From JACJWR01 sp964547485 (GTDB lineage Bacteria; Actinomycetota; Actinomycetes; S36-B12; UBA10799), in contig CAZJNU010000001.1 in NCBI GenBank assembly GCA_964547485.1, forward strand, positions 1 to 64,000: DNA of 64,000 nucleotides, in the 5' to 3' direction. Positions 47,741-56,649 of the stretch are shown here, in pieces; position 1 is the first letter of the stretch, and the number at the start of each line of letters is the position of its first letter. The notes under the pieces are model-generated. The model did not search any database. It was not told where the DNA came from and saw nothing but the letters and a program-made list of their open reading frames with translations. The position numbers and the translations under genes were made by a program.

Positions 47741-49777
47741 TTACCCTTTGCGGGGTCGCCACCACTGCCAGAAGAGGGCGCCGCCCACCAGCAGTCCGGC
47801 AGCGATCACAGCGAGGAAGAGCGGTGTCGGGGTCCAACCGGGGGCCGGAGCCGGGGGCCGCGACCCGACACTGACGGGCGTGTCGGCGGCTCCCTGAAGC
47901 AGGGCCTGGCCGGTCAGGGTCGTCCATCGATCCGGCGCTGCATCCGCGAACTCCGCCAGCTTGGCCGCTCGGGCATCCGCCGCGGGCTGCAACTGACCGG
48001 AGGGTGCAATCCCGGTCAGCAGGACCAGATTCCGCGGCCCCGACTCAAACGCCTGCAACGCCCCGTACGGACCGGCCGTCAGGGTGAGTTGGGACCCGTC
48101 GGTTCCGATCGTGACGTCCCCGTTGCCGGACACGGGCGCCTTCAACTCCGCCGCGGTCCGGCCGTCTCCGCCCACCAGCACGCCCGCCCTGTTCTGACTC
48201 AGGAAGGCGGCCTGGTCCATCGATTCCGCCACCAACTGTTGGCTGTCGGCACTCTGCAGCGAGGCCACCAAATCGCCTGCCTGCCCGACCAGGCTCGCGC
48301 GGGACCCGTTCGACCCAAACGCAACCGGGATGACACCAGGGAATACCTGCGGGAACCGCTCGAATCCCGCGGGCACAGAGCTACCCGCTGACGCGGTGAC
48401 TGTGCTGCGCCACGGGTCGATGTCGACGCGCGCGGGCAGCGCGGCCGCCGCGCAGCCCACCACCGGTGCATACGAGAGCTGCACCACCAGATTGTTGTTC
48501 CGCCGCACCTGCAGACCCTGGAAGCTCAGCCGAACGTCCAGCTCGGATGATCCGGTCATCTGCACCGATCTCGCCAGAGTCCCGTTCCAAAGGAAGTCGA
48601 CCCGGCCTTCGGCGCCCCGAGGGATCGTGGTCATCGAACCGACAAGGCGGAAATCGAACTGCCCTACCGGTTGGCCGAAAGTGGGCTGGCCGATCCTCAA
48701 GGTTGACTGCAGCTGACCGACGCCGCTCATCGAGATGGGCTGCTGGCCGAGGCTACCCACCGAGTGTGCTCCCGTGATCACCTCGAATGCCGGCGTGCCC
48801 AGCACGGACGTGGCCGTGGCCGTCTGCAGCAGATCGGTGTTCGGGTCACCCAGGGCAATGGCGGCAGGCGCCAACGTTTGCGGTGGACCGGTGATCCGGA
48901 GCACACCCGTCGGATCCACTGCCATCGTGTTTCCGGTGGCCGAATCGACTTGGGTGATGACCAAGACCCTGTTCAGGTAGGTCGGCTTCGGGGCGTCCTT
49001 TGTCGCCAGCAGAGTCGCCCGGGTGGGCAGCGGGTACCGATAGGTCAGCGCGGCGACGGCATCCAGCCCGGCCTCGACCTCCGGATCGGTCGGGCGCTCG
49101 GGAATCACCACCTGATACGAGGCAACTCCCCCTGCGAGGAATGCCCCGATCGTGCGCGGCGCAGTGGTCGGGTGGCTGAAGGTGATCTCGCCGTCCTCCA
49201 GACTGGCGGAGGAACCTTGATCCGGGAAGCACTCGCGTTGCGGCTGCAGCGCGACCGACATCGTCAACTCCACGGCGCCGTCGACCAGGTCGGCGGCGGT
49301 CAGCGCAAACCTGACGGTTCCGCCGGAGGTGGCGTCGACCTCGGCCGCCCGCCGGTCGCCGACGAACACGGAGACGGTTCCCGGGCTCGTGTAATTGGCG
49401 GCGATGCGGCCGGTGAACTCGATCGGTCGAGCGTCCTCGGGCAGGTCAGCGGCGATAGTCGCGACCCCGTTCGCACCCCTGACCGTGAGAACATATGGGA
49501 GCGTCGCGCGACTGTCGACGCTCTTCGCGGCGCCGCGCGTATCGACCGCACCCGCTTGGACATTCCCGGCGGCGCCCCCTGTTCCGGCGGCTGCCGCTGG
49601 CTGCGCGGGCACCGGCAGCTCAGCAACCGCCGCGGCCCGCAGTCCACCGGAGGCGAGGAAGAGGGACGATAGCGCGAGCAGAGCAAGCAATCGTCTGGCT
49701 GCGGTCACCACCCGATCTTGCACCACGGCCCGGTATCCGAGTGCACCGACGGCCAGCTGACGGGCGCCGCTCATCAC
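47741..49777 (-). CDS. BcsB-like membrane-anchored exopolysaccharide subunit
   Basis: 678 residues from GTG 49777 or ATG 49774. A signal segment lies at about residues 25-50 (LLALLALSSLFLASGGLRAA). The large extracytoplasmic part is beta-rich with two carbohydrate-binding-like and two flavodoxin-like portions, as in BcsB (GTVSVFVGDRRA, LVDGAVELTMSVALQPQ, NNNLVVQLSYAPVVGC). One C-terminal membrane helix (PLFLAVIAAGLLVGGALFW) precedes a basic end. BcsB partners guide the growing polymer out of the synthase. It starts six bases after the glycosyltransferase stop, so the pair is one operon. The family match is by layout, not strong sequence identity. Confidence 0.7.
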   Translation of the reverse strand: MMSGARQLAVGALGYRAVVQDRVVTAARRLLALLALSSLFLASGGLRAAAVAELPVPAQPAAAAGTGGAAGNVQAGAVDTRGAAKSVDSRATLPYVLTVRGANGVATIAADLPEDARPIEFTGRIAANYTSPGTVSVFVGDRRAAEVDATSGGTVRFALTAADLVDGAVELTMSVALQPQRECFPDQGSSASLEDGEITFSHPTTAPRTIGAFLAGGVASYQVVIPERPTDPEVEAGLDAVAALTYRYPLPTRATLLATKDAPKPTYLNRVLVITQVDSATGNTMAVDPTGVLRITGPPQTLAPAAIALGDPNTDLLQTATATSVLGTPAFEVITGAHSVGSLGQQPISMSGVGQLQSTLRIGQPTFGQPVGQFDFRLVGSMTTIPRGAEGRVDFLWNGTLARSVQMTGSSELDVRLSFQGLQVRRNNNLVVQLSYAPVVGCAAAALPARVDIDPWRSTVTASAGSSVPAGFERFPQVFPGVIPVAFGSNGSRASLVGQAGDLVASLQSADSQQLVAESMDQAAFLSQNRAGVLVGGDGRTAAELKAPVSGNGDVTIGTDGSQLTLTAGPYGALQAFESGPRNLVLLTGIAPSGQLQPAADARAAKLAEFADAAPDRWTTLTGQALLQGAADTPVSVGSRPPAPAPGWTPTPLFLAVIAAGLLVGGALFWQWWRPRKG

Positions 49778-49783
49778 CGGCGG

Positions 49784-51379
49784 CTACTTCCATCGTCGAT
49801 TTTGGCGGGTGACCTCCTGCAGATAACCGATCAGCGACGAGGTGGAGCAAATCGCCTGATAGAACACCAGGAAACAGACGTAGGCGAACGCGTTCTTGCG
49901 CACCCGCAGTCCAAGTTGGGCAAAGACTCGGCTGGACTGGAAGTGTCGCATGATCCCGTACATCAGGAAGGTGACCGGCAGCACGAGCAGAGTCCACATC
50001 GATACCAGCAGCGGAAAGCCAGCGATCCACAGGATGACCCCGGGAATCAGCAGCAAATATCCGATGTCCAGGAACGGGACCAGCAGGTCCACACCGGCCA
50101 TCAGCTTGGCGCGGGTACTCTTCTGCCGCCAAGGCGGTACCGCACGCAGGCCTTCGAACATCCCTCGCGCCCATCGCGACCGCTGCAGCATGAAATGGCG
50201 AAGATCCACCGGGACATCTGTGAAGGCCACGGCGGTCGGCTCGAACAACACCCTCGCCCCTTCAGACATGATTCGCCAGGTGACGACGATATCCTCGCCG
50301 ATCGCGTCCGGCCAGCCACCGATCTCCCGGACGGCCGCGGTCTCGTAGACCGAGAAGGCGCCCTGTGCGACCAGGGTGGACGAGTACATCCCCTGCATCC
50401 GCTTGACTGCCGCGATCCCAACCCAGTAGTCCCACTCCTGCATGCGGGTGAGCAGGTTCACCCGCGAGTTGCGTACCAGCACGGTACTCGCCACCGCGAC
50501 CACATGGCCGGGTCCCGTCAGCAGACGCGACATCAACCGACGCACCGCCTGCGGGTGGACAAGGGTATCGGCATCCACCGTGATGACATACGGAGTTCTG
50601 ACCGTCGCAAGCGCGGTGTTCAACGCGAAACACTTGCCTGGAGTCGGCTCGTTCACGACCGACAACTCGATGCCGGCCTCCGCTGCGGCCGCAAGCGCGC
50701 GCTCCACGGTGGCGTCCGTCGAGCCGTTGTTCGCGAGGATGAGCGGAAGTGGTCCCGAGTAGTCACTGACCGCCAGTCGTTGAATCGTCTCCGCGATGCC
50801 CGCTTCCTCGTTGAACGCGGCGATGATGACGGTCACCGGAATCACTGGGTCCTGCTGCTTCAGCGGGGGTTGCCGATCCAGCACCAGGGACATGGTCATG
50901 AGACCGACGACGAACCCGGGCAGCACGGCGATCAGAACGACTACGATCCAGCCGCCCACCGGCGTCAGATACGCGCCGATGTCGGCTGCCCATCCCTGCG
51001 CAATCCACACCGAGAAGGTGGTCCATCCGAATGCATAGATCAGGGCGAGCAGCAGTTTGAACCGAGGCGCGAGGTAGAACCGCCGCCATCGGTGGTCCCG
51101 ATTGCGAGTGGCAGGGAAGATCGGCAGCGTCTCGGGCGGCGGCACCATGCCGTCGGGCACGGCCGGGGTCTCGACGGGCACGCTCAGGTCCGCCACTTCT
51201 ACGGCCTCGAGGGGTGCGCTGTCCTCCGCAGCAGGCAGGCCCGGGGTCTCACCCGACAGCAATTCGGCCACATCCCCCTCCTCCTCGACGGGCACTGCTG
51301 GAGTTCCACTCCCGACAGCCGGCGTCCGACTGCGGCGTCGAGACTCGTCATCGCGCCCCTGACCGGCTGGTCGATTCAC
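49784..51379 (-). CDS. Processive family 2 glycosyltransferase, membrane-bound
   Basis: 531 residues from GTG 51379. A polar Pro/Glu-rich N-terminus precedes two membrane helices. The GT2 domain has VTVIIAAFNEEAGI, NNGSTDAT, TVDADTLVHP (the DxD metal motif), GEDIVVTWRI (catalytic ED) and QRSRWARGM, the Q-x-x-R-W motif of processive synthases such as BcsA, PgaC and hyaluronan synthase. Four membrane helices follow. There is no PilZ domain, so c-di-GMP control through this chain is unlikely. With the BcsB-like gene it should make and export a beta-linked polysaccharide from a UDP-sugar; the sugar is not predictable. Confidence 0.88.
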   Translation of the reverse strand: MNRPAGQGRDDESRRRSRTPAVGSGTPAVPVEEEGDVAELLSGETPGLPAAEDSAPLEAVEVADLSVPVETPAVPDGMVPPPETLPIFPATRNRDHRWRRFYLAPRFKLLLALIYAFGWTTFSVWIAQGWAADIGAYLTPVGGWIVVVLIAVLPGFVVGLMTMSLVLDRQPPLKQQDPVIPVTVIIAAFNEEAGIAETIQRLAVSDYSGPLPLILANNGSTDATVERALAAAAEAGIELSVVNEPTPGKCFALNTALATVRTPYVITVDADTLVHPQAVRRLMSRLLTGPGHVVAVASTVLVRNSRVNLLTRMQEWDYWVGIAAVKRMQGMYSSTLVAQGAFSVYETAAVREIGGWPDAIGEDIVVTWRIMSEGARVLFEPTAVAFTDVPVDLRHFMLQRSRWARGMFEGLRAVPPWRQKSTRAKLMAGVDLLVPFLDIGYLLLIPGVILWIAGFPLLVSMWTLLVLPVTFLMYGIMRHFQSSRVFAQLGLRVRKNAFAYVCFLVFYQAICSTSSLIGYLQEVTRQNRRWK

Positions 51380-51571
51380 CGGTTCCCACTCTCAACACAG
51401 ACCGAGGGCGCCTACCTGACACCGAAAGAAGCCCCTCCATCCTATCGCTGGTCGGCCACCGCGCCCGGCGCGGTTTGCCGTGAGGCTGATGGCGTAGCCC
51501 AGAACCTCACCATCCCCAAAGGAGTCGTCGACTGGCACCGCTGCGCTGCCCAAGTAGGCGACAATGGACTG

Positions 51572-52507
51572 GTGGCGGAGGAAAAGCAACATCTCAAGGC
51601 CCGGCTCTCCGGTGCCGGCACCTCCCTCGTCGACCGAGCCCGCACCCGAGGATCCCAGACGCGGGAGGCACGCCCGTGGCTCCATCGGATTGTCAGTGCC
51701 TACGAGCGGTATCTTCGGCGTTCGGTCGGCAGGCAGGCATCCGTCGTGACCTACGTCGCCTACTTCCTGGCCTTCCCGCTGCTGGTGGTCTACCTGATAG
51801 TCATCGAGGCGGTGCTCACGGCATCACCTCGAGCGGCGCAGGCACTCGCCAACATGCTGGATCTTGAGCAACCCGGCGACATCGCAGACATGGTCAGCTC
51901 AACTTCAGACAGTTCCTTCAACGCCTTCCTAGGTTTCGTGGGGGCTATCGGGGTGATTATCGCTGCGGCCGCCACAGCCTCCAACCTGCGTGCCGGAATG
52001 GACTCGATCTTCGGCACCACCAGCCCTCGACGCAGTCTGCTGGTGGCACCGGCACTGGACTTCTCGGCTGGCATCTGGTTGGCCGTGACCCTGCTGGCCT
52101 CCTGGGTGCTGGCCCTCACGAGCCTCACCCGACGCCGGGTCGCCACCGAAGTGATCGGCAGCCAGATCGGCTCGGCGGCGGTCTTCGCGATCAAGTTCGG
52201 CTCGGTGGCCCTTGCTCTGCTTCTGCTGGCCTGGTCCTTCGCCCACTTCCTCCGTCGGGTCAAGCCGTCGGTCAGCACGCGATCGCGGCGCTTGGGCGCG
52301 GCAGCAATCGCGGTCTTCGTCGTTGCCTGCAACTACGTGTTCCTCTTCTTCCTGGTCTCGACGCTGGTGGACCCCAACGGGGGCGGGGGTTTCGGGTTGG
52401 CCCTCGTGTTACTGCTGTGGGTGAGCGTGGTTGTTCGGGGAGCGATGTTCATCACGTGTTGGATAGCGGTCGAAGACGGCGTCCCAGACGGCCCCGCCGA
52501 GGGGTGA
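51572..52507 (+). CDS. YihY/BrkB-like integral membrane protein
   Basis: 311 residues from GTG 51572, the first start after the divergent glycosyltransferase promoter region; the ribosome-binding site is weak. After a basic N-terminus come about six membrane helices (YVAYFLAFPLLVVYLIVIEA, FLGFVGAIGVIIAAAATAS, FSAGIWLAVTLLASWVLALT, IKFGSVALALLLLAWSF, AAIAVFVVACNYVFLFFLV, LALVLLLWVSVVV). The spacing and the NLRAGMDSIFG loop resemble YihY/BrkB proteins. Its function is not established in that family. Moderate confidence in the family. Confidence 0.65.
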   Translation: MAEEKQHLKARLSGAGTSLVDRARTRGSQTREARPWLHRIVSAYERYLRRSVGRQASVVTYVAYFLAFPLLVVYLIVIEAVLTASPRAAQALANMLDLEQPGDIADMVSSTSDSSFNAFLGFVGAIGVIIAAAATASNLRAGMDSIFGTTSPRRSLLVAPALDFSAGIWLAVTLLASWVLALTSLTRRRVATEVIGSQIGSAAVFAIKFGSVALALLLLAWSFAHFLRRVKPSVSTRSRRLGAAAIAVFVVACNYVFLFFLVSTLVDPNGGGGFGLALVLLLWVSVVVRGAMFITCWIAVEDGVPDGPAEG

Positions 52508-52617
52508 GAACCTCCCGGGCGCCAGTTGTCGTGGGCCGCCGGCCGCTCAGAGTGTGCGCTCAAGGTGGGTATGGCGCACTCAGCGCACAGGCTGAGCAAA
52601 TCCAGCACCCGCAGGAC

Positions 52618-52623
52618 TAGCGT
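52618..52623 (+). promoter_or_regulatory. -10 box of a leaderless transcript (quinone oxidoreductase)
   Basis: TAGCGT ends seven bases before ATG 52631, and no Shine-Dalgarno sequence is present. Transcription would begin at the start codon. Confidence 0.5.
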
Positions 52624-52630
52624 CGACGCT

Positions 52631-53629
52631 ATGAAGGCGATCCTGTGCACGCGTCCCGGCGGTCCCGAGGTGCTCAATTTGGGTGACTCCCCTGTGCCGG
52701 AGATCAGCTCGACCGAGGTCTTGCTGAGAGTCGAGGCAGCCGGTGTCAATCGGGCGGACCTGCTGCAACGGCAGGGCCTGTACCCTCCTCCACCCGGCTC
52801 CTCAGAGATCCTCGGGCTGGAATGCAGCGGCCAGATTGTGAGAATCGGCTCCGACGTAACCCGCTGGGCCCCGGGGGATGACGTCTGTGCCCTGCTCACC
52901 GGAGGAGGGTACGCGGAATTCGTGGCGGTGCCAGCGGCGCAGGTGATGCCCGTGCCGGAGGGGCTGGACCTGGTTGCTGCTGCTGGCCTGCCCGAGGTGG
53001 CCTGCACCGTCTACTCAAATCTGGCGATGGCGGCCGGTCTGGCGGCTGGCGAATGGCTGCTGATCCACGGCGGCGGCAGCGGGATTGGGACTTTCGCAAT
53101 CCAGTGGGCCAAGGCGATCGGGGCGAACGTAGTGGTGACAGCCGGTAGCGCAGCGAAACTCAGGCGCTGCCGGGAGCTCGGCGCGGATGCCGGCATCAAC
53201 TACCGGGAGGAGGACTTCCCCGCCGCGGTGAGTGAGTTGACTGGGAACCATGGGGCCGACGTCATTCTGGACATCATCGGAGCCCAGTACCTCGAGGCCA
53301 ACGTGCGAGCCCTGGCCCGGCAAGGTCGACTGGTGGTGATCGGTCTGCAGGGCGGGACGCGGGCCGAACTCGACCTCGGTCGGCTGTTGTCCAAGGCCGG
53401 CACGATCCGGGCCACCTCCCTGCGGGCGCGGCCCGCAGCCGAGAAGGCGTTGATCTGCGCCGACGTCGTGGATCACGTCTGGCCGATGGTGGCCGACGGC
53501 AGAATTGAGGTAGTGGTCGACCGCGCAGTGGACTTGTCGTCAGCAGCGGCGGCTCACGCCGCGGTCGCGGCTGGAGATCATGTGGGCAAGGTGCTGCTGA
53601 CTGTCGCTGGTGGCCAGCATCACCTCTAG
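52631..53629 (+). CDS. NAD(P)H quinone oxidoreductase, PIG3 / QorA type
   Basis: 332 residues from ATG 52631. A medium-chain dehydrogenase without zinc ligands. GVNRADLLQRQGLYPPPPG and SEILGLECSGQIV are the hallmark of the PIG3 (TP53I3) subfamily. LLIHGGGSGIGTFAIQWAK is the NADPH-binding loop, and GADAGINYREEDF follows. It reduces quinones in the cytoplasm with NADPH, usually as a detoxification step. The gene appears monocistronic. Confidence 0.9.
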   Translation: MKAILCTRPGGPEVLNLGDSPVPEISSTEVLLRVEAAGVNRADLLQRQGLYPPPPGSSEILGLECSGQIVRIGSDVTRWAPGDDVCALLTGGGYAEFVAVPAAQVMPVPEGLDLVAAAGLPEVACTVYSNLAMAAGLAAGEWLLIHGGGSGIGTFAIQWAKAIGANVVVTAGSAAKLRRCRELGADAGINYREEDFPAAVSELTGNHGADVILDIIGAQYLEANVRALARQGRLVVIGLQGGTRAELDLGRLLSKAGTIRATSLRARPAAEKALICADVVDHVWPMVADGRIEVVVDRAVDLSSAAAAHAAVAAGDHVGKVLLTVAGGQHHL

Positions 53630-53663
53630 CTGTGGCACCTGCGGCCCAGAGCCGAGCCGTACC

Positions 53664-53669
53664 TAGAAT
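53664..53669 (+). promoter_or_regulatory. -10 box of a leaderless transcript (TM2 protein)
   Basis: TAGAAT ends six bases before ATG 53676. The transcript should start at the ATG; no Shine-Dalgarno sequence is present. Confidence 0.5.
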
Positions 53670-53675
53670 CGTTGT

Positions 53676-54017
53676 ATGAGTAGACAACAACCTGAGAACC
53701 AGCCTGGTCAGTCCTCCCAAGTGCCGCCGCCGCCAGCGGCCCCGAGCGCAGCGCCGGTGGCAACTTTCCCGGACGGGAAGCCGATGGTGGACGCACAAGG
53801 CCGGCCCGCCTCCCCGAAGAGCAGGTTGGCCGCGGCCTTGCTCTGCTTCTTCTTGGGCGTTCTGGGCATCCACCGCTTCTATGTCGGCAAGGTCGGCACC
53901 GGAATCCTGATGCTCGTCACGCTCGGCGTGTTCGGGCTCTGGGCACTGATCGACTTCATCATGATCTTGGTGGGTTCATTCAAGGACAAGGAAGACCGCG
54001 TCTTGTCGAACTGGTGA
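53676..54017 (+). CDS. TM2 domain membrane protein
   Basis: 113 residues. A Pro/Gln-rich N-terminal 50 residues precedes the TM2 domain: two helices (LAAALLCFFLGVLGIHRFYV and MLVTLGVFGLWALIDFIMIL) with the conserved G-x-H-R-F-Y and W-x-x-I-D-F motifs between and within them. The role of TM2 proteins in bacteria is not settled. The stop overlaps the next frame by four bases. Confidence 0.88.
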   Translation: MSRQQPENQPGQSSQVPPPPAAPSAAPVATFPDGKPMVDAQGRPASPKSRLAAALLCFFLGVLGIHRFYVGKVGTGILMLVTLGVFGLWALIDFIMILVGSFKDKEDRVLSNW

Positions 54018-54304
54018 CCGAGCGCACAGCCCGGCGCTGGCTAGCAGCAGCCGGCTGTGGGAACACTCAGGGTATGCCCGCAGTTTATCCGATTCAGGGC
54101 CCTTACCTGCCGCCACCTGAGGCGCAGGTAAGCGACGAACAGCGGCGCGCGGCGGAACGGCGCGAGACTCGGGAACGCGAGGCGCAGCGGCGTGAGACCC
54201 ACCGACAGTTGCCCCGGTACGCCATCACTGTCGCGCTGTCGCCAAGTTCGGCACTAATATTCCCGGGTCCGCCTCCAGGTCCCCGGCCAGAACTCCACTC
54301 CTAG
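54014..54304 (+). CDS. Possible small basic protein, 96 aa
   Basis: The GTG at 54014 overlaps the TM2 stop in a GTGA junction. Residues 38-67 are a charged helix rich in Arg and Glu (RRAAERRETREREAQRRETH); the rest is Pro-rich. ATG 54074 is an alternative start. No family is recognised, and the end overlaps the neighbouring minus-strand gene by four bases. It may be real or a by-product of composition. Confidence 0.4.
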   Translation: MTERTARRWLAAAGCGNTQGMPAVYPIQGPYLPPPEAQVSDEQRRAAERRETREREAQRRETHRQLPRYAITVALSPSSALIFPGPPPGPRPELHS

Positions 54305-54624
54305 GCAGGCGGTAGCTTCCCCGCCGCGGGCTCCGGCGGCGGCAGCACCCGGGCCAGCCTTGAAGCGGACAGCGTCAAGTTCATGCTTGCGGCATAGGCG
54401 GTGACCCCAGTCATCACTGTCACCAGCACGGAGCCGACGATCAAGGTGAAGAGTTTCTCCGCGTCGATTTCACCGGTCGCATAGAAGTACGACGTGCCGA
54501 CCAATGCGAGGACGCCAACTGCGAGCGTCAACCAGCCCAGCCGTCGCAGTGCCCGGGCAACCTGGCGGGCACGATTGATCCGGAACCAGTCACGCTGGTC
54601 CTCATCCTGCGGTTGATCCGGCAT
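54301..54624 (-). CDS. Small membrane protein with two helices
   Basis: 107 residues. A polar, charged N-terminus (to about 30) precedes two membrane helices (LGWLTLAVGVLALVGTSYFY and LIVGSVLVTVMTGVTAYAAS) and a short Pro-rich tail. No family is recognised. It is oriented with the next gene on the left side of the same strand, at 54644-55030, but 19 bases apart. Confidence 0.65.
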   Translation of the reverse strand: MPDQPQDEDQRDWFRINRARQVARALRRLGWLTLAVGVLALVGTSYFYATGEIDAEKLFTLIVGSVLVTVMTGVTAYAASMNLTLSASRLARVLPPPEPAAGKLPPA

Positions 54625-54643
54625 GCGGCGAGAATAGCCTGAG

Positions 54644-55030
54644 TCAGGCCTCGGCAGCAGGCGTTGCCGACGCCGCAGGTGTTGAATCAGCCTCGGCGGC
54701 CGGCTCGCCCGCAGTTGGGGCGTAGACGTGGGCGTGGTTGTGCCCGCCGACCGGCGTCCGGTTGCGCAGTTTGCGGGCCACGACCAGACCGGCGATCAGC
54801 ACAACTGCGAAGGTCACCCCGATAGCTACCTTGGGCGCCACCCGACGACCGGTCACCACGGCCCGTTCGGCCGCCGCGAGTCCGCGGTCGGCATCCACCA
54901 GCATTCGATCAGACAATTCCAGCGCGTGATCCACCAGACCCAGTGCTTTCTCGGCGGTAGCAACCCCGTGGCGCATTTCCTTCACTCCTACCTGACCAGA
55001 CGCGATGGCGCCATCAATGGTGATCGACAT
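54644..55030 (-). CDS. Small single-helix membrane protein
   Basis: 128 residues; ATG 55030 is chosen because GGAGGAG lies four bases before it. The first 70 residues form amphipathic helices with many Ala, Glu and Arg (ATAEKALGLVDHALELSDRM). One membrane helix follows (VAIGVTFAVVLIAGLVVA), then a His/Ala/Glu/Thr-rich tail (GGHNHAHVY). No family is recognised. Confidence 0.65.
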   Translation of the reverse strand: MSITIDGAIASGQVGVKEMRHGVATAEKALGLVDHALELSDRMLVDADRGLAAAERAVVTGRRVAPKVAIGVTFAVVLIAGLVVARKLRNRTPVGGHNHAHVYAPTAGEPAAEADSTPAASATPAAEA

Positions 55031-55131
55031 TTCACTCCTCCGCTCCCCCAGCAGACGATAGCGAAGCCGGCCCACGGACGGGAACCGACCGACCGCGAGA
55101 ACCGGCCTACAGACGGGAACCGACCCGGGAC

Positions 55132-55389
55132 TCAGGCAAGAGCCAGAAAGAGCTTCTCGAGTTCCTTCTGATCGAATTCGCCGTCCGGATCATTCAGGCA
55201 CTGCCGCAAACCGCTGGCCACGATGGTGAAGCCGGCCCGGTCCAGCGCACTCGACACTGCGGCCAACTGGGTCACGACGTCCCGACAGTCTCGGGAGTCT
55301 TCGAGCATTCTGATGACCCCCGCCAGCTGACCTTGAGCGCGGCGTAATCGTCGCAATGCCGCTGCGGCTGCCTCTTCTTCGAGTTGCAT
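55132..55389 (-). CDS. CsoR/RcnR/CstR-family transcriptional repressor
   Basis: 85 residues, all helical, with the family core RLRRAQGQLAGVIRML, then Cys in SRDCRDVVTQLAAV and a second Cys in GLRQCL. In copper-sensing CsoR the site four residues before the second Cys is His; here it is Gly. Loss of that ligand with both Cys kept resembles the persulfide-sensing CstR branch or another non-copper member. The gene is divergent from the carboxylate-amine ligase at 55510, with a G-tract palindrome between them that is probably its operator. Confidence 0.85.
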   Translation of the reverse strand: MQLEEEAAAAALRRLRRAQGQLAGVIRMLEDSRDCRDVVTQLAAVSSALDRAGFTIVASGLRQCLNDPDGEFDQKELEKLFLALA

Positions 55390-55445
55390 TTCGCCTCCTG
55401 AGGAGTCCGTCGACCCACACGTGTTCTGCCGACATTCCGAGTGGA

Positions 55446-55461
55446 ATGCCCCCCTGGGTAT
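55446..55461. promoter_or_regulatory. Probable CsoR-family operator
   Basis: ATGCCCCCCTGGGTAT is an imperfect palindrome, ATNCCC-N4-GGGTAT, of the form bound by CsoR, FrmR and CstR repressors. It lies between the repressor start (55389) and the -10 box of the ligase gene, so it could regulate both directions. Confidence 0.6.
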
Positions 55462-55494
55462 ACATTACGACGCTAACCCCCGATCACGAAGCCC

Positions 55495-55500
55495 TATCAT
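55495..55500 (+). promoter_or_regulatory. -10 box of the ligase gene, near-leaderless
   Basis: TATCAT ends nine bases before ATG 55510; no Shine-Dalgarno sequence is present. It is 34 bases from the palindrome at 55446-55461, so repressor bound there would sit over the -35 to -60 zone. Confidence 0.45.
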
Positions 55501-55509
55501 TGCGCCACC

Positions 55510-56649
55510 ATGCAAATACCCTTCCGAGCGTCCGCGGGCCCGAGCCTCGGAGTGGAGTGGGAATTGGCGCTTGTCGACGCCGAATCCGGCGATCTGGTGT
55601 CGCGCGCCGAGGAGGTTTTCGAACGGCTCGACGCGGCTGAGCCCCCGCACCGCGTCCATCGGGAATTGCTGCTCAATACCGTCGAACTGGTCTCCGATGT
55701 TTGCCAGACGACCGCGCAGGCCATGGCGGACCTCGACGACAGCATGCGCCGAGTGCGACAGGTGACCGACGATTTGGGTATCGAGTTGTACAGCGCCGGC
55801 ACGCATCCGTTCGCCTCCTGGCAGGACCAACTGGTCACCGATGCCGATCGCTACGCCACCCTGATCGATCGAACGCAGTGGTGGGGCCGGCAGATGATGA
55901 TCTTCGGCGTCCACGTCCATGTCGGCCTAACTGACCGGGACCGGGTGCTACCGGTACTGAACTCGTTGCTGCGCTACTACCCCCACCTGCAGGCCCTCTC
56001 GGCGTCCTCGCCCTACTACGACGGCCACGACACCGGCTATGCCTCCAACCGCGCACTGCTGTTCCAGCAGCTTCCGACCGCGGGCCTGCCCTTCCAGTTT
56101 CAGACGTGGGCGGAATACGAGGCATACGCCCGCGATATGACGGTGACCGGTGTGATTGATGTCCTCAACGAAATCCGCTGGGACATCCGGCCGGCGCCAA
56201 CGTTGGGCACGATCGAGGTACGCGTCTGCGACGCCATGGCAACGTTCGAGGAGGTGGCCGCCGTCACCGCGTTGACCCATTGCCTGATCGTGGATCTCGA
56301 CACCCGACTCGCCGCCGGAGAGCTGCTGCCGACGCTTCCCCCGTGGCACCACCAGGAGAACAAGTGGCGATCGGCGAGATACGGCATGGACGCCATCATC
56401 GTGATGGACGAGCACAACCACGAGGTGCTGGTGACCGATGACCTACTGCGTGTCTGCGAGCGGTTGGTGCCCGTGGCCGCGAGACTGGGCTGCGAGCAGG
56501 AACTGTCCGGGATAGCCCGGATCATCTCCGACGGCGCAGGGTACGAGCGCCAGCGGGCGTTGACCCGCGCTGCCGGGGGTGACCTGTCGACCGTCGTAAG
56601 CGTCTCGGCTGCCGAGCTTCGCGCCAGCCACAACCGGAGGCAGCAGTGA
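55510..56649 (+). CDS. YbdK-type carboxylate-amine ligase (GCS2 family)
   Basis: 379 residues. The GCS2 fold shows LGVEWELALVDAESGDL at the start, HRELLLNTVELVSDVC, MIFGVHVHVGLTDRD, NRALLFQQLPTAGLPF and IEVRVCDAM. These include the Glu and His residues that bind ATP-magnesium and glutamate. Family members join glutamate to cysteine or to other amines (EgtA, YbdK). Its divergence from a Cys-based repressor makes a role in low-molecular-weight thiol chemistry attractive, but the substrate is not shown by the sequence. It overlaps the next gene by four bases. Confidence 0.85.
   Translation: MQIPFRASAGPSLGVEWELALVDAESGDLVSRAEEVFERLDAAEPPHRVHRELLLNTVELVSDVCQTTAQAMADLDDSMRRVRQVTDDLGIELYSAGTHPFASWQDQLVTDADRYATLIDRTQWWGRQMMIFGVHVHVGLTDRDRVLPVLNSLLRYYPHLQALSASSPYYDGHDTGYASNRALLFQQLPTAGLPFQFQTWAEYEAYARDMTVTGVIDVLNEIRWDIRPAPTLGTIEVRVCDAMATFEEVAAVTALTHCLIVDLDTRLAAGELLPTLPPWHHQENKWRSARYGMDAIIVMDEHNHEVLVTDDLLRVCERLVPVAARLGCEQELSGIARIISDGAGYERQRALTRAAGGDLSTVVSVSAAELRASHNRRQQ

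Noticed and set aside
49718..51571. A very long plus-strand open frame continuous with the membrane protein at 51572-52507
   Set aside because: It is antisense to the glycosyltransferase and BcsB-like genes, is full of Arg, His, Gln and Asp in noncoding proportions, and shows no domain. Only the part from 51572 is membrane-protein-like.
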